Assembly (NCBI GenBank): GCA_918026815.1
Contig: CAKJVC010000042.1
Coordinates: 1-64,000 of the forward strand
Origin: Chalara sp. BL73
Lineage: Eukaryota > Ascomycota > Leotiomycetes > Helotiales
Direction of reading: 5' to 3'
DNA length: 64,000 nt
Shown piece by piece: positions 22,946-33,009 of this stretch. Under the pieces are notes generated by a model, which was not told the DNA's origin, ran no database searches, and saw only the letters and a program-made list of their open reading frames with translations. Each line of letters begins with the position of its first letter. The stretch's first letter is position 1. A program made the translations under genes and the position numbers.

Positions 22946-24389
22946 TCAGAACATCTTTCCTGGGATAGCAACAAGAGGCTCAGCCAATGCCGGTAATGTG
23001 TCACCTTCACGAAATGGATCTTCATGCAATGTCGCGTCGCGGGGACGATCAAAGTCAAAATCTGGTTTCAGATATCCATGCTTCTTTGCCCCTAGAAATT
23101 CTGTTGCGGTGTATATCGCTGTAGGATCAAGTGGCTTGTCTCTCCCAAGTCGCTTCAAGACAGGGGAGTTCTTGAAAGGCAACAATGGGTAGTCGTCGTT
23201 GGGGCGTGAGAAGTAAAAGATGCCGACCCGGAGCGATTTCTTTTGATCTTGTGGAGGGGTTACGACTCTGTGGATCGTGGCCCGGAATAAACCACCGGTC
23301 AAGAGTTCGAGTGATTGCCCAATATTGACGATCAGGACATTGGGGACATACTGAGGCTCGGTATTAGTTATGAAGGAGCTAGGGACGAGCGGCAAAGATA
23401 CGCTCACTCACCTCAACCCATTTAAAACCCCCACTATTGTCCAGTACTTGCAACGCACACACTGGCTGCGAGAAAAGAATGGAGAAGGTGCCCCAATCTG
23501 CGTGGCCGGGTATAAAGAGCCCTCGAGACTTTAGAGTCCCCTCTTCGGACAGTGGAGCATAACTCATCTGTTACATACGTAAGCTAAGAGGATTATTGGA
23601 GTGGCCTCCTCAAGGTACTAGCAACATACGTATCTGTAATATTCGGAACTAGAAGCACCGGGTTGGTGAGTGGCAAGCAGTTCGTCTTCTGGAACTTCTA
23701 GGCACATAGCTAACAAGACTAGGAGTTTTCTCTGGATGGTATTACGCAAGTATAGCATGACCTTCTTCGTCTCATTTAGGTAAGGAGCCAGATGAGGGGG
23801 ATGAACACGCTCCTTTTTGGGGTCGTTGAGTAGCATGTTGTAAAAGTCGATCTAAATTAGATAGTAAGTGAGAAGCCACTAGAGCAAGTATCTGGAACGC
23901 CACAATCGACAAACCTCTTTATGGAATCCTTTTCCACCCGCGGCCTTGAATCCTACATATATCCCTTGCTCGTCCTCCTCAGGAGTGACTAATCGCATGT
24001 TAGATTACTAATGACAATGATATTGAGTCAATACTGGCTCTTCACCTTCATAGGGGACCTTATCTTGCGGTTCCATAGTCATTGTCGCATTTGCCAGATC
24101 CATCTGCTGGTCCCATACCTCCGACGAGATGCCATGGCTGGAGATGGTAACAAAGCCCTCCTCCGTAAACGCCTTGTAAAAGTCACGGGCCAATTCAATT
24201 CTGGAATCGGGACTGTCAAACTTTGAAAGATCGAGATTTACAAGCCGGATATATTCCACTAAAATATGCTCTAGCTTTGGCCATCAAGGCAACCCGAAAA
24301 CAAAGTTAGATGGCGCACCTACAATTTTCTTGTGTGGGAGCAGGTGCAATCCACTTAGGAAGCTTAGGCAACATAGACAAGGAGGCCAT
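22946..24389 (-). CDS. 2-oxoglutarate/Fe(II)-dependent dioxygenase (IPNS-like)
   Basis: Six exons (24389-24323, 24258-24046, 23988-23915, 23851-23630, 23567-23412, 23350-22946) join in frame into 378 residues. The N-terminal DIOX_N block is FYKAFTEEGFVTISSHGIS; then come VTPEEDEQGIYVGFK and the jelly-roll core. Iron ligands are visible as H and D in GHADWGTF and the distal H in ATIHRVVTP. The oxoglutarate arginine is in LRVGIFYFSRP, where many plant homologues have RxS instead of RxG. Members hydroxylate, desaturate or cyclise small substrates in the cytosol. The first exon (MASLSMLPKLPKWIAPAPT) is short, and its joint with exon 2 rests only on splice signals and frame. The gene is head-to-head with the MFS permease at 24954. 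Confidence 0.92.
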
Positions 24390-24953
24390 ATTGTGTGTGT
24401 TCACATCTATCTGCTTGGATGGATAGCTGCTTGGTTGCTTGGTTACTTGATGGTGGCGGGAGCAGTGGATGACATTGACAGAGCAATCGATTCAGCTTAA
24501 TGCTACTGTTGAACGCCTCTTTAACCTTTCCATCGAACCAAATCCAAACACTCCTACAACTGCAGCAGGCTAATGGTCGAGCATTGGCACTACAGTCTTG
24601 CCTTGATAGACTTACAACAACCCTGCTGCTTGTGGAGCGCCATCCCCAGGCCGCCCACAAGTGGAGCTCCACACAAAAGTAGGCGGATGCGTCCGTGTAC
24701 ACACCACAACCAACAATCGTCGCGCAAGCAATTCCCCAATCTATCTGCTTTGGTCGTCCAACAGAATGTAGACTTCGCGTATATCTTGGTGGAGATAGGG
24801 ATATAATGAGATAGCGGCCTTCGACGAAAGCGCCGCCAACACAACAAACTATAAGTACGCACATTTATGACATCCTGTCGATAAGCTTGTCGCATTCATC
24901 CCCCACACTCTCTTCCCATTCATTAGAATCTTGCTTATTTCCCTACTGCAACA
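24390..24953. promoter_or_regulatory. Bidirectional promoter (dioxygenase / MFS)
   Basis: This 564-base divergent intergenic region serves both flanking genes. Its midpoint carries two copies of the palindrome described separately at 24632-24672. No coding frame in it is credible; the 24364-24864 (-) open frame overlaps the dioxygenase first exon in another frame and is rejected. Confidence 0.6.
24632..24672. promoter_or_regulatory. Paired palindromic sites TGGAGCNCCA
   Basis: GTGGAGCGCCAT (24632-24643) and the perfect palindrome GTGGAGCTCCAC (24661-24672) lie 29 bases apart, start to start, about 245 bases from one start codon and 280 from the other. Each arm fits the CreA consensus SYGGRG (GTGGAG). 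The same palindrome recurs in the next two divergent promoters. Confidence 0.6.
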
Positions 24954-26576
24954 ATGGATGCACATGATAAGAAATCTGTCAGTAACCCAGATGACGCCTC
25001 GCCTATCGAGGCAGTGCCTTCACTAGAAAGAGGCGAGATTGGCAACGAGAAGCTCACCTTGAAGGATGTCGACCCTGCTCTAGCTCTAACCGGAGGCGAG
25101 ATTATTGAGTACACCCTCGAAGAGGAAATAAGTGTGCTCTCCAAGATTGACTGGAACATTATTCCTTTGATGTGTTGGATCTATGCTATTCAATTTGCCG
25201 ACAAGATCACTTTGAACTATGCATCTTTAATGGGCATTCGCCACGACACCCATCTCAACCCCAATTCTCAACAGTACAGTTGGGCGTCGAGTATCTTTTA
25301 TGCTGGTTATATCTTATGGGAGTAAGCTGCCCCTTTCGTATCCCCAGTCCATGTCCTCGCTTTGTTGCTCACCGCCCACAGGTTTCCTACCACTTATTTA
25401 CTTCGACGTCTACCAATTGCAAAATACGCATCGGCTAACATTATCATCTGGGGTACTATTCTCGCCTGCCATGCCGCTGTATCAAACTGGGGAGGTCTTA
25501 TGACCGTCCGCTTTCTGTTGGGTGTTTTTGAAGCTACTGTAACCCCTGCTTTTGTCATCATCACCCCAATCTGGTACAAGCAGAACGAGCAAGGCCGACG
25601 CATGGGCTACTGGCTCTGCTGCAATGGTATCTCTCTTATCCTCATGGCTGTGATTGGATATGGATTATCTGCCATCGATGGGTCTGTCCTTGCTTCATGG
25701 AGGATTTTGTTTCTCATTCTCGGCCCTCTTACCATCGCTACCGGAGCCTTCAGCATGTGGCATATGCCTGATAACGCCTCTACTGCCAGGTTTCTCAATA
25801 AGCGCCAGAAGGCCATTGCAGCAGAACGCATACGCGGCAACTTCCAGGGTATTGGAAATCGAGTCTGGAAATGGAATCAGTTCCGTGAAGCTTTCCGAGA
25901 CCCTAGGACCTACCTTTATGTTCTCTTTTCACTAATGATGAATATTCCCAACGGAGGAATCACAACCTTCGGGTCCCTGATCGTCAATTCCTTTGGATTC
26001 AATGCTCGACTGTCTCTCCTCTTGGGAGCACCATCTGGTATCTTCGATATCGGCGGTAAATTGTTCTTTACGTGGTTGTCGGACAAGCTAATGGATCGGT
26101 CCCTACCAGCTTTCCTTGCTATCATGTTCCCCATGGTGGGCGGAATCCTGATGGTAATCCTTCCACTTACTTCACAAGCTGGACTCCTCATTGGATACTA
26201 TATGATCAGTGTATCCGGTGCGTCGTGGGGCTTGATCATGATCATGATCTCAAATAACACCATTGGGTACACCAAAAAAGCCACTGTGAATGGCTTGCAA
26301 ATATTAGCATATGGAGCTGGAAACTGGATTGGCCCCCAGACATTCCGTTCTCACGAAGCACCCGACTATCCTAGTGGCAAACTGATGGTTGCCATCATGT
26401 ACGGCCTTTCTTCAGGAATTCTTCTCGTCATCCGTTTCATCAACTGGAGAGAAAATCGACGCCGCGATCAGCTCCGCTCTGAGTCTGGTACGGCTGAAGA
26501 TACTGCTGAGGTTCAAAGGGCGAAATTTATGGATCTAACAGATTTTGAACAGCCCCATTTCCGGTACATCCTCTAA
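24954..26576 (+). CDS. MFS permease, allantoate/Dal5-like (ACS family)
   Basis: Two exons (24954-25321, 25382-26576) join through GA|G into 520 residues. After a hydrophilic acidic N-terminus, the first helix block is KIDWNIIPLMCWIYAIQF with ADKITLNYASLMG. The joint gives ILWEFPTTYLL, a family signature, then GVFEATVTPAFVIITPIWYK, a central loop, and the second six-helix bundle (SGASWGLIMIMISNNTIGYTK, YGAGNWIGPQTF). About 12 membrane helices are expected at the plasma membrane. Fungal relatives import allantoate, dipeptides, nicotinate-like acids or other organic anions. Divergent pairing with a dioxygenase suggests uptake of the pathway substrate, which is unproven. Confidence 0.92.
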
Positions 26577-26963
26577 ATTCTGTAAAATCATGATTATGGA
26601 GTGGATTTGAGTTACTGATGGTGGTTTTTATTTTCTTATTTCATTATGTTATACTTCGTTCAATAGCTTCCAGTTAGGACGTAAATATTAGTTAGTAAGC
26701 GACAATGTTCACACCACTACCCGTTTATATTACTACATGTTGCTTGTAGCTCCACCCGCAATTAGCGACTGAGACTGAAACTAAGTTGGCGGATATGTAG
26801 AGACAATTATTTGTTTGTATAATTGTAGTCAAGTTTTACGCATGCACACCCAGATAGAGGGAAATACCTAAAGCATGATACAGCGTTGAAGGAAAAATTG
26901 GCATACTAATCTCTGATCTCTAATCCATTGGGCCGAATCCAACTAACCTCTCTCGTTTGCTGT
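26577..26963. other. Convergent intergenic region, no gene seen
   Basis: This is a short AT-rich space between the 3' ends of the MFS gene and the DapA-family gene. Nothing in it is recognised. Confidence 0.5.
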
Positions 26964-27974
26964 CTACAATTCTTTCTCTAGCTTTACAATGGCCTCAACA
27001 TCTGTAGCTATCTCCACAGTAAACTTTTCTACAGCCGTTGACCCCAATGGCCTTCTGCTTCTACTTGTTCCATACCCGAAGTAATTCGCCACCGAACCCT
27101 TCACACCTGCAACACCCAACTTCGTGATCGCCCAGTCCGCATTGCTCAATTGGTTCTGCAACTCTATAGCAGCCTGTAGGTTATTGGATGTATATAATCG
27201 TATGACCTCATTATGCACTTTAGGGGCAACGTTTGCCAATGCTGCAATAACACCACTAGAACCTGCGATAAGGGCAGGAAGGAAAAAATCTGACTTGCCC
27301 GCGAATGCCGCAAAGGACTCTTTTGGAAGAGCTGAAGAGATTCTTTGTAACTTTCCGACATTTCCACAAGTAAGTTTAACCCCGACAATTTTAGGGCTGG
27401 TCTTTGCTAAGCGGATGATGCTGTCTGATGAAATGTCAATCCCGCTTGTGACGCTAGGGAAGTTGTAAATGAGAAAAGGGAGCTCGGATTCGGCAGCGAC
27501 CTAGTATTTAAGAAAATATGTTAGAGGCATGAAAGACGTGTACAGTATAGTTTGATCGGTAACACACACATCAAGGAAAAATTTCTCGATCACTGGAACG
27601 CCCATCGCTGCTGCCCAATATGCCGGAGGCAATACAAGTCCAAAATCTCCACCAGCGGCTTTAGCCTCCGCAAGATACAATAGGGTTTCCTTCACGCTGG
27701 CAGCGCCACACCCAACTATCAACTTCATATTGGGGAATCCTTTCGCCTGGAGCGCGCTGCGAATGGTTCGTACCAGTACCTGTCGCTCCTCGTGGAGTAG
27801 GTGAGGGGCTTCTCCATTGCTACCTTGGATCACCAAACCAGCTACACCGCCTTCCGCCATTCGTAAAGCATGCGCTTTAGTTGCTTCAATATCAAGCGTT
27901 TCATTCTCGTGGAAGAATGTTACCAACGGCGTGTAGACGCCAAAAGGTGGCGTTGTTGAAGCTCCCATGTCCAT
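26964..27974 (-). CDS. DapA-family aldolase/lyase (HOGA-like)
   Basis: Two exons (27974-27570, 27500-26964) give 313 residues; the intron has GTGTGT...CTAG borders. The TIM-barrel DHDPS signature is clear: GVYTPLVTFF, GLVIQGSNGEAPHLL, the catalytic tyrosine in FLIYNFPS (about Y147) and the Schiff-base lysine in GVKLTCGN (about K177). Fungal members include 4-hydroxy-2-oxoglutarate aldolase and L-threo-3-deoxy-hexulosonate aldolase. Fungi make lysine by the alpha-aminoadipate route, so a biosynthetic DapA role is unlikely. The gene is head-to-head with an aspartate aminotransferase, a pairing that fits the end of hydroxyglutamate breakdown, as for hydroxyproline. The substrate is inferred, not shown. 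The ATG at 27968 is an alternative start. Confidence 0.92.
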
Positions 27975-28306
27975 ATGCTATGATGGGGCTAGAATTGACG
28001 ATATCAGGTATCTTAACAAGCCGCAAGATCTAGGAGAAGAGCAGGAGAACAGGAGAATATTAAAACGACAAGACTCTTCAATCGCTGTCATTTTATTTTC
28101 ATTTCGGCTTTGTCTTCCCCCATTCTCCAGACATTGACGCTGGTAAGTGGAGCACCACTTATTTATATGACACAAAAGTGGAAGAAAGGATGGAATTAAT
28201 TCCATATGTATGGAGATGCTTGACTTGGATTCCATTCTTCCTTCCTCAGTAGCCTTTTCAAACAACTTTGGATCAAGTTCGCGCAATTTGGTTATAGGCA
28301 GGAACA
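27975..28306. promoter_or_regulatory. Bidirectional promoter with central palindrome (aldolase / aminotransferase)
   Basis: This 332-base divergent promoter has the palindrome AAGTGGAGCACCACTT at 28145-28160, broken only at its centre. It lies nearly equidistant from the two start codons (about 170 and 147 bases). The longer block TGGTAAGTGGAGCACCAC (28141-28158) matches 16 of 18 bases of 32761-32778 in the next divergent promoter. Confidence 0.65.
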
Positions 28307-29705
28307 ATGGGCTCGGCCAGCAAAGCATCCATCTTCAAAAATGTTCCCTACTTTGCACCAGATGCGATCTTTGATCTTACTAAAAAGTACCTTCAAGACC
28401 CATATGAGCAGAAAGTCAACCTTGGACAGGGTACATACCGTGATGAAACTGGCCAACCTTATGTCTTGCCATCGGTGAAGGAGGCGAAGAAACGAATCGC
28501 CAACCAGAATCACGAATATCTCCCTATTTTAGGTCTCCCTGAGCTTCGTAACTTGACGACTGAACTAGTCCTAGGGGAAAGATCTCAAGCACTTAGAGAA
28601 GAGAGAGTATGTTGTTATGTAAGAGTCACAGCAGTTTAACTGAAGCATTATACAGGTCTCATCATGTCAATCTCTTTCGGGTACTGGCGCTCTCCATCTC
28701 GCGGCGCTCTTCCTTAAACGATGTATTTCTACAGAGAAGTCGCTCGTATACGTGACCGAACCAACATGGTCCAACCATCACCAAGTCTTTCAGATCGTTG
28801 GCTTCCAAACCCAAGCATACACCTACTACGATCCGATCTCTAAATCTCTTGATATCTTGAGCTTCCTCAACACTCTGCAAAAGGCGCCAGAAGGATCGGT
28901 TTTTGTTCTGCATGCTTGCGCCCACAACCCTAGCGGCTGCGATCCCACGCAGGAGCAGTGGCGAGCAATTGGAGAGATCATGAAGAGGAGGAATCTCTTC
29001 CCACTCTTTGATTCGGCTTATCTTGGCATAAGCTCAGGGGATTACGATGCTGATGCATATGCCATCCGCTATTTCACCGACGAGTTGAACCTCGAAGTTG
29101 CGACCTGCCTCTCTTTTGCTAAGAATATGGGCCTTTACGGTAGGTCACAAAGGAAGAAAATTCCTTGATCATCTAGAGAGAGAGAAAGACATTTGACCAT
29201 CCGAGCAGGAGAGCGAGTTGGTTGTGTTGCAATCGTAACACGGTCATCTTCCCTAGCCCGAAATGTCACCTCAGTGCTGGAGCAACTTCAACGGGCTGAG
29301 GTCTCTAATCCGCCAGCTTTCGGAGCGCGAATTGTATCCACAATTCTTGCCGACGCGTATTTACGGCAGACTTGGCTTGCGGATTTGAAGGGCATGAGTC
29401 TACGCATTACTGACATGAGGAACGAGTTACTGAGACACCTGCAAGAGATGAAAACACCAGGAGACTGGACACATATAAAAAGTCAGTCTGGTATGTTTTG
29501 CATCTTGGGATTAAGTCCCGCTGAAGTTGCTCATCTGCAGAGTATGTCGCTGTTTCCTAACCCTCTGAGCTAGCTAATAGTTCTCAATCCAGGTGTCTAT
29601 CATATATATATGGCTGAGAACTCGAGGATTTCAATTGCTGGCATGAACAGGGCAAACGTGGAATACGTAGCTCGTGCCATTGATGAAACAGTAAGGAACA
29701 ATTAA
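28307..29705 (+). CDS. Aspartate aminotransferase (class I, PLP)
   Basis: Four exons (28307-28606, 28656-29139, 29209-29541, 29593-29705) join into 409 residues, the usual length. Family blocks are all present: FDLTKKYLQDP, KVNLGQGTYRDE, SLSGTGALHLAALFL, EPTWSNHHQVF, HACAHNPSGCDPT, PLFDSAYLGISSGD, the PLP lysine in LSFAKNMGLYGERVG, and the substrate arginine in NSRISIAGMNRANVEY. It swaps the amino group between a dicarboxylic amino acid and 2-oxoglutarate. No organelle-targeting presequence is evident, so it is probably cytosolic. Located head-to-head with a DapA-type aldolase, it is more likely a pathway-specific paralogue than the housekeeping copy. Active-site residues appear intact. Confidence 0.94.
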
Positions 29706-30425
29706 CAAGATTTCTTGAATGAAAGAGAATAGGTAAAGTTCGGATGCACCAGATCTTCTAGCGACCATTGTCAAACGTAATTTTGCAAGATATTTCGTGT
29801 CACAACCTCTAATACAACAGCTTCGTTACTCTACTTTCAACCATGATTCCGTCTCTGTCGCCTACATTTATTTTTTAGCCATGAAATAGCCACCCAATAA
29901 TACTCAACATTGTGTTGAGGAAGTGTTAACATCACCCACGCTTACTAAAGAAGTATGTGGTTCCCTCCCACTCTTAACCATTCATGACATCGACCCGGTT
30001 TTTAGAATTCAGTAATCACATGGAAGCCCAGAAGCGTGCACGAGTCGGTGGAGCTCCACTGGGTACACTATGTTCGAACACAAATGCCGACCTCGAAGGA
30101 TCATTAGTTTCTATCCCTTGTATGCGAAGGGGAACCCCGAAGCAGAGTGGTAGGCTCGCTATGATTGGTGGTCAGTCTTTACAGTATCCTAGCCTTGTTA
30201 AGTCCCAACTGCCCCTTTTGCCGCAAGCTTATAGGGCTACCTTGTGCACATGAAAATCGCCGAAACACTCTCTCACGGGTAGCACCACTAGTAGGCCATC
30301 TTGTAAATTATTAATATTAATTTCCAATCTTGAACAAGATCGTATGGTGCATTGCATCAGAAATAATGGCTTCTACTATCTACTCGCTATAACAGAAGGC
30401 TACGGACTGTTAGGTGACAATGGCA
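29706..30425. other. Convergent intergenic region with an extra palindrome
   Basis: No gene is supported; the 29984-30253 (+) open frame resembles nothing. The region unexpectedly contains a perfect GTGGAGCTCCAC at 30048-30059, the same 12-mer as at 24661-24672, although it lies between two 3' ends. It may be a relic of a lost promoter or a distal site. Confidence 0.5.
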
Positions 30426-32546
30426 TCAAACCTCTAGTAAAGCCTTGATATCATCCCTTACATACTCCGGCTGCTCATCCTTTCCATCCAATAAGCCCAA
30501 GTACCAGCTAAGATCCCGTCCATCAAACTCCCTCTCACTAAAACCATTTCCGAAATACCAAAAACGATTCTTTTTCTCATATTTAAGCTCATAATCCTCC
30601 CATCTCGGAGCTGCCATGTTCTCGAAGAAATGTATACGGCTTCCAGGCCACATCATAACTTCACCGTCGACAGTACCTTGCTTAAACCATGACCTACAAG
30701 GTGAGGCCCAAGCGGTACGAGGAATGAAAGTACGGCGATGCTCAGCAAAGTCAGCCACCGCAGCTTCGGTTGGAGCAAATGAAGTCAAATATTCCATAGA
30801 CATCTTCTCGATCATCTGCAGAAAATGCTTTGAGAGAACCTCAGTGATAGGCAAGAAAGAGCCGTGACCATATGGGCCAAAGGGACCATTAAAAACTGTG
30901 TCTCGTGTGAGCAATAACCTATAGTCGATGCATGGAAACGAAACTAGATCTTACTAAGGTAATTAGGAAAGTGAGGAACCGTAATTGACAGGTATGTGCT
31001 AGGAATGTCTCTCCACTCCTCGGACAAGCTTCTTCCTTGTCGCCCAATGGTAGGATAATACGGCTTCCAGCTCACGTCGAATCCGGTTGCGCAAATTATA
31101 ACATCTACTTCATGCTCAACACCATCGGCGGTTCTGATACCCCGAGGAGTTATCTCGGTAATCAGGTTTTGAATAACAGTGACATTGTCTTCACAGAGAG
31201 CCTCCAAATATCCGTTTCCTGGTGTGGGACGCCGACATCCGACTGCGAAGTCTTTAGGAATTATAAGATCGCCAACCCAAGGCTTTTTTTCTAACTTTCT
31301 TCTCATTTCCTTTTCCGCGAAGGTTCTCGCAGCTATCTGCTCTGGTGAACCATTGAGGATGAAACGAAATCGTGAGTTCAACTCAGATTCAATGTTTTTT
31401 CTGTACCTTAAATAGGTCTTTGGGTCTTCCGCTAGTAAATTTCTCTGCTCGTCTGTGTACTTGAAGTTGCCACCCTGCTTGCCAGCAAAGTTGGAGCCAA
31501 ACCCAGCTGTAACCCATGATTGAGACCTGATAAAGCATTTGAGGTCCTTCACCTCGGGAAGGATATTAGGGACAATCTGAACTGCGCTTGAACCAGAGCC
31601 GATGACAGCGACAGTCTTTCCTTTAAGATCCACATTAGAATCCCAGTTGGCGCTGTGAAGCATAGGACCTTTGAATGACTCTCGCCCTTTGATAGCAGGC
31701 CATTTCCACTTACTAGAGAAAAATTAGAACTGAATTTGTAATTTATTGTCGTAAACCTACTTTAGAACGCCACTCGCATTGACTAGTATATTGCACCTGT
31801 CGTCAATGATATCCGTGGGATCATCACCACGTTGTATTTGGACATGCCAATCTTGAGTCTCCTCTTTCCACCAAGCCCCGACAACTTTATGACTGAGCTT
31901 AACATACTTCCTTAATCCGTAATCATCTGCTAGAGTCTTGAAATATTGTAGGATCTCGTGTGCAGTAGAGTAGCTATCTCTTGTTAGCAAGGCCGCTCAC
32001 AGTCCGGACCGAACCCAATATGGCGACTTACTAGGAACTCCATTTGGCTGAAGGCGCCCATGATAGCTGGTAATTGACGGACGGAATATCGCAAGCACAT
32101 CCAGGATATCTAAAATTGTTTGATTAGCAAATGTCGGCTCATCTTGACAGATAAAGAAGGAACCACCTGTTCTCAAACCAAGTTCCGCCAATCTCCGAGT
32201 TCTTTTCGTACACTATGAGCTCAATGTCCAACCGAGACACGTCGATATCGTGTGCAAAATTCAATCCGCTGGCTCCCGCACCAATTGCAATGACCCGTAT
32301 AGTTCGGCCTTGGCGATTCGGTTTCTCAAGAATGGAATAATGCTGGTCTGATTTTGCAGTGCTCTGAGTCTTTGGAGCAGTCCACGTAGACCCATTGAGG
32401 TGTGGTTTGCCGTCAACATTGGTCAGTATCTCTTCTATAGCAACCTCGCTAGCGTCTTTTGGATTCATCCCATTTTGGGTGGGAGCCTGCGATACGGATT
32501 CGGGAACCCGCGGCTCAACTAGAACACTCCCCTCAGCGACGCTCAT
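30426..32546 (-). CDS. Baeyer-Villiger-type flavin monooxygenase
   Basis: Five exons (32546-32167, 32109-32032, 31973-31761, 31712-30955, 30895-30426) join in frame into 632 residues. The FAD Rossmann loop is IGAGASGLNFAHD (near residue 89), followed by EIGGTWFENR and YPGCACDIPS across intron 1. The Baeyer-Villiger fingerprint FxGxxxHxxxW is met by FKGPMLHSANWD, and the NADPH loop by VIGSGSSAVQIVP. ATGFDVSW and FNGPFGPYGHGS follow. The enzyme inserts oxygen into ketones or oxidises heteroatoms using NADPH and O2. A hydrophilic extension of about 80 residues precedes the FAD domain. The last acceptor (CACAG) was chosen because it alone restores the family frame. The gene is head-to-head with the 5-oxoprolinase gene. 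Confidence 0.92.
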
Positions 32547-33009
32547 ATTCGCGATACGATGGAACGGATGTAGTGACTAGATAATCCAAAGTACATTGAG
32601 CAGCAGAAAGATGGAATGAGGCTTACAGATAAAGAATGGGTGGCTTGAGCAGAAGATATATGTATATCCGCCCTTTGCATCAGCAAAGTATCACGCTAAT
32701 CTTTGGCGCCTTCAGCGATAATCATGTCATTTTCCCGCAATAGTCAAGAGAAAATATTGTTGGTAAGGGGTGCACCACCATCTCCACTCCACCGCTGCCA
32801 CCACTCTCGGTTGTCATGGAGCTCCACATCATTCCGCCCTCCACATTTGAATTCATCATGCTTATGGCCGTGCCTAGTCACGGACCTTACAGTGGTTATT
32901 ATAATGTTAGCATAATTGCTGCGAACTGTATATGAAAGCATATTCTCATTCTCTGAGCTGCAGCAGTATTGCGGACATTGGCTTAACAAGGGAAGAAGAC
33001 TTGCCCAGC
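32547..33009. promoter_or_regulatory. Bidirectional promoter with two palindromes (monooxygenase / oxoprolinase)
   Basis: This 463-base divergent promoter contains TGGTAAGGGGTGCACCAC (32761-32778), close to the midpoint and matching 16 of 18 bases of 28141-28158, and the perfect TGGAGCTCCA at 32817-32826. Several further CTCCAC half-sites lie between them. Both flanking genes probably share these sites. Confidence 0.65.

Noticed and set aside
24364..24864. 166-codon minus-strand frame in the dioxygenase/MFS promoter
   Set aside because: Its end overlaps the first exon of the dioxygenase in another frame, its composition is not protein-like, and it covers the promoter palindromes.
29984..30253. 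89-codon open frame (+) after the aminotransferase
   Set aside because: No homology recognised; it probably reflects chance in a convergent intergenic region.
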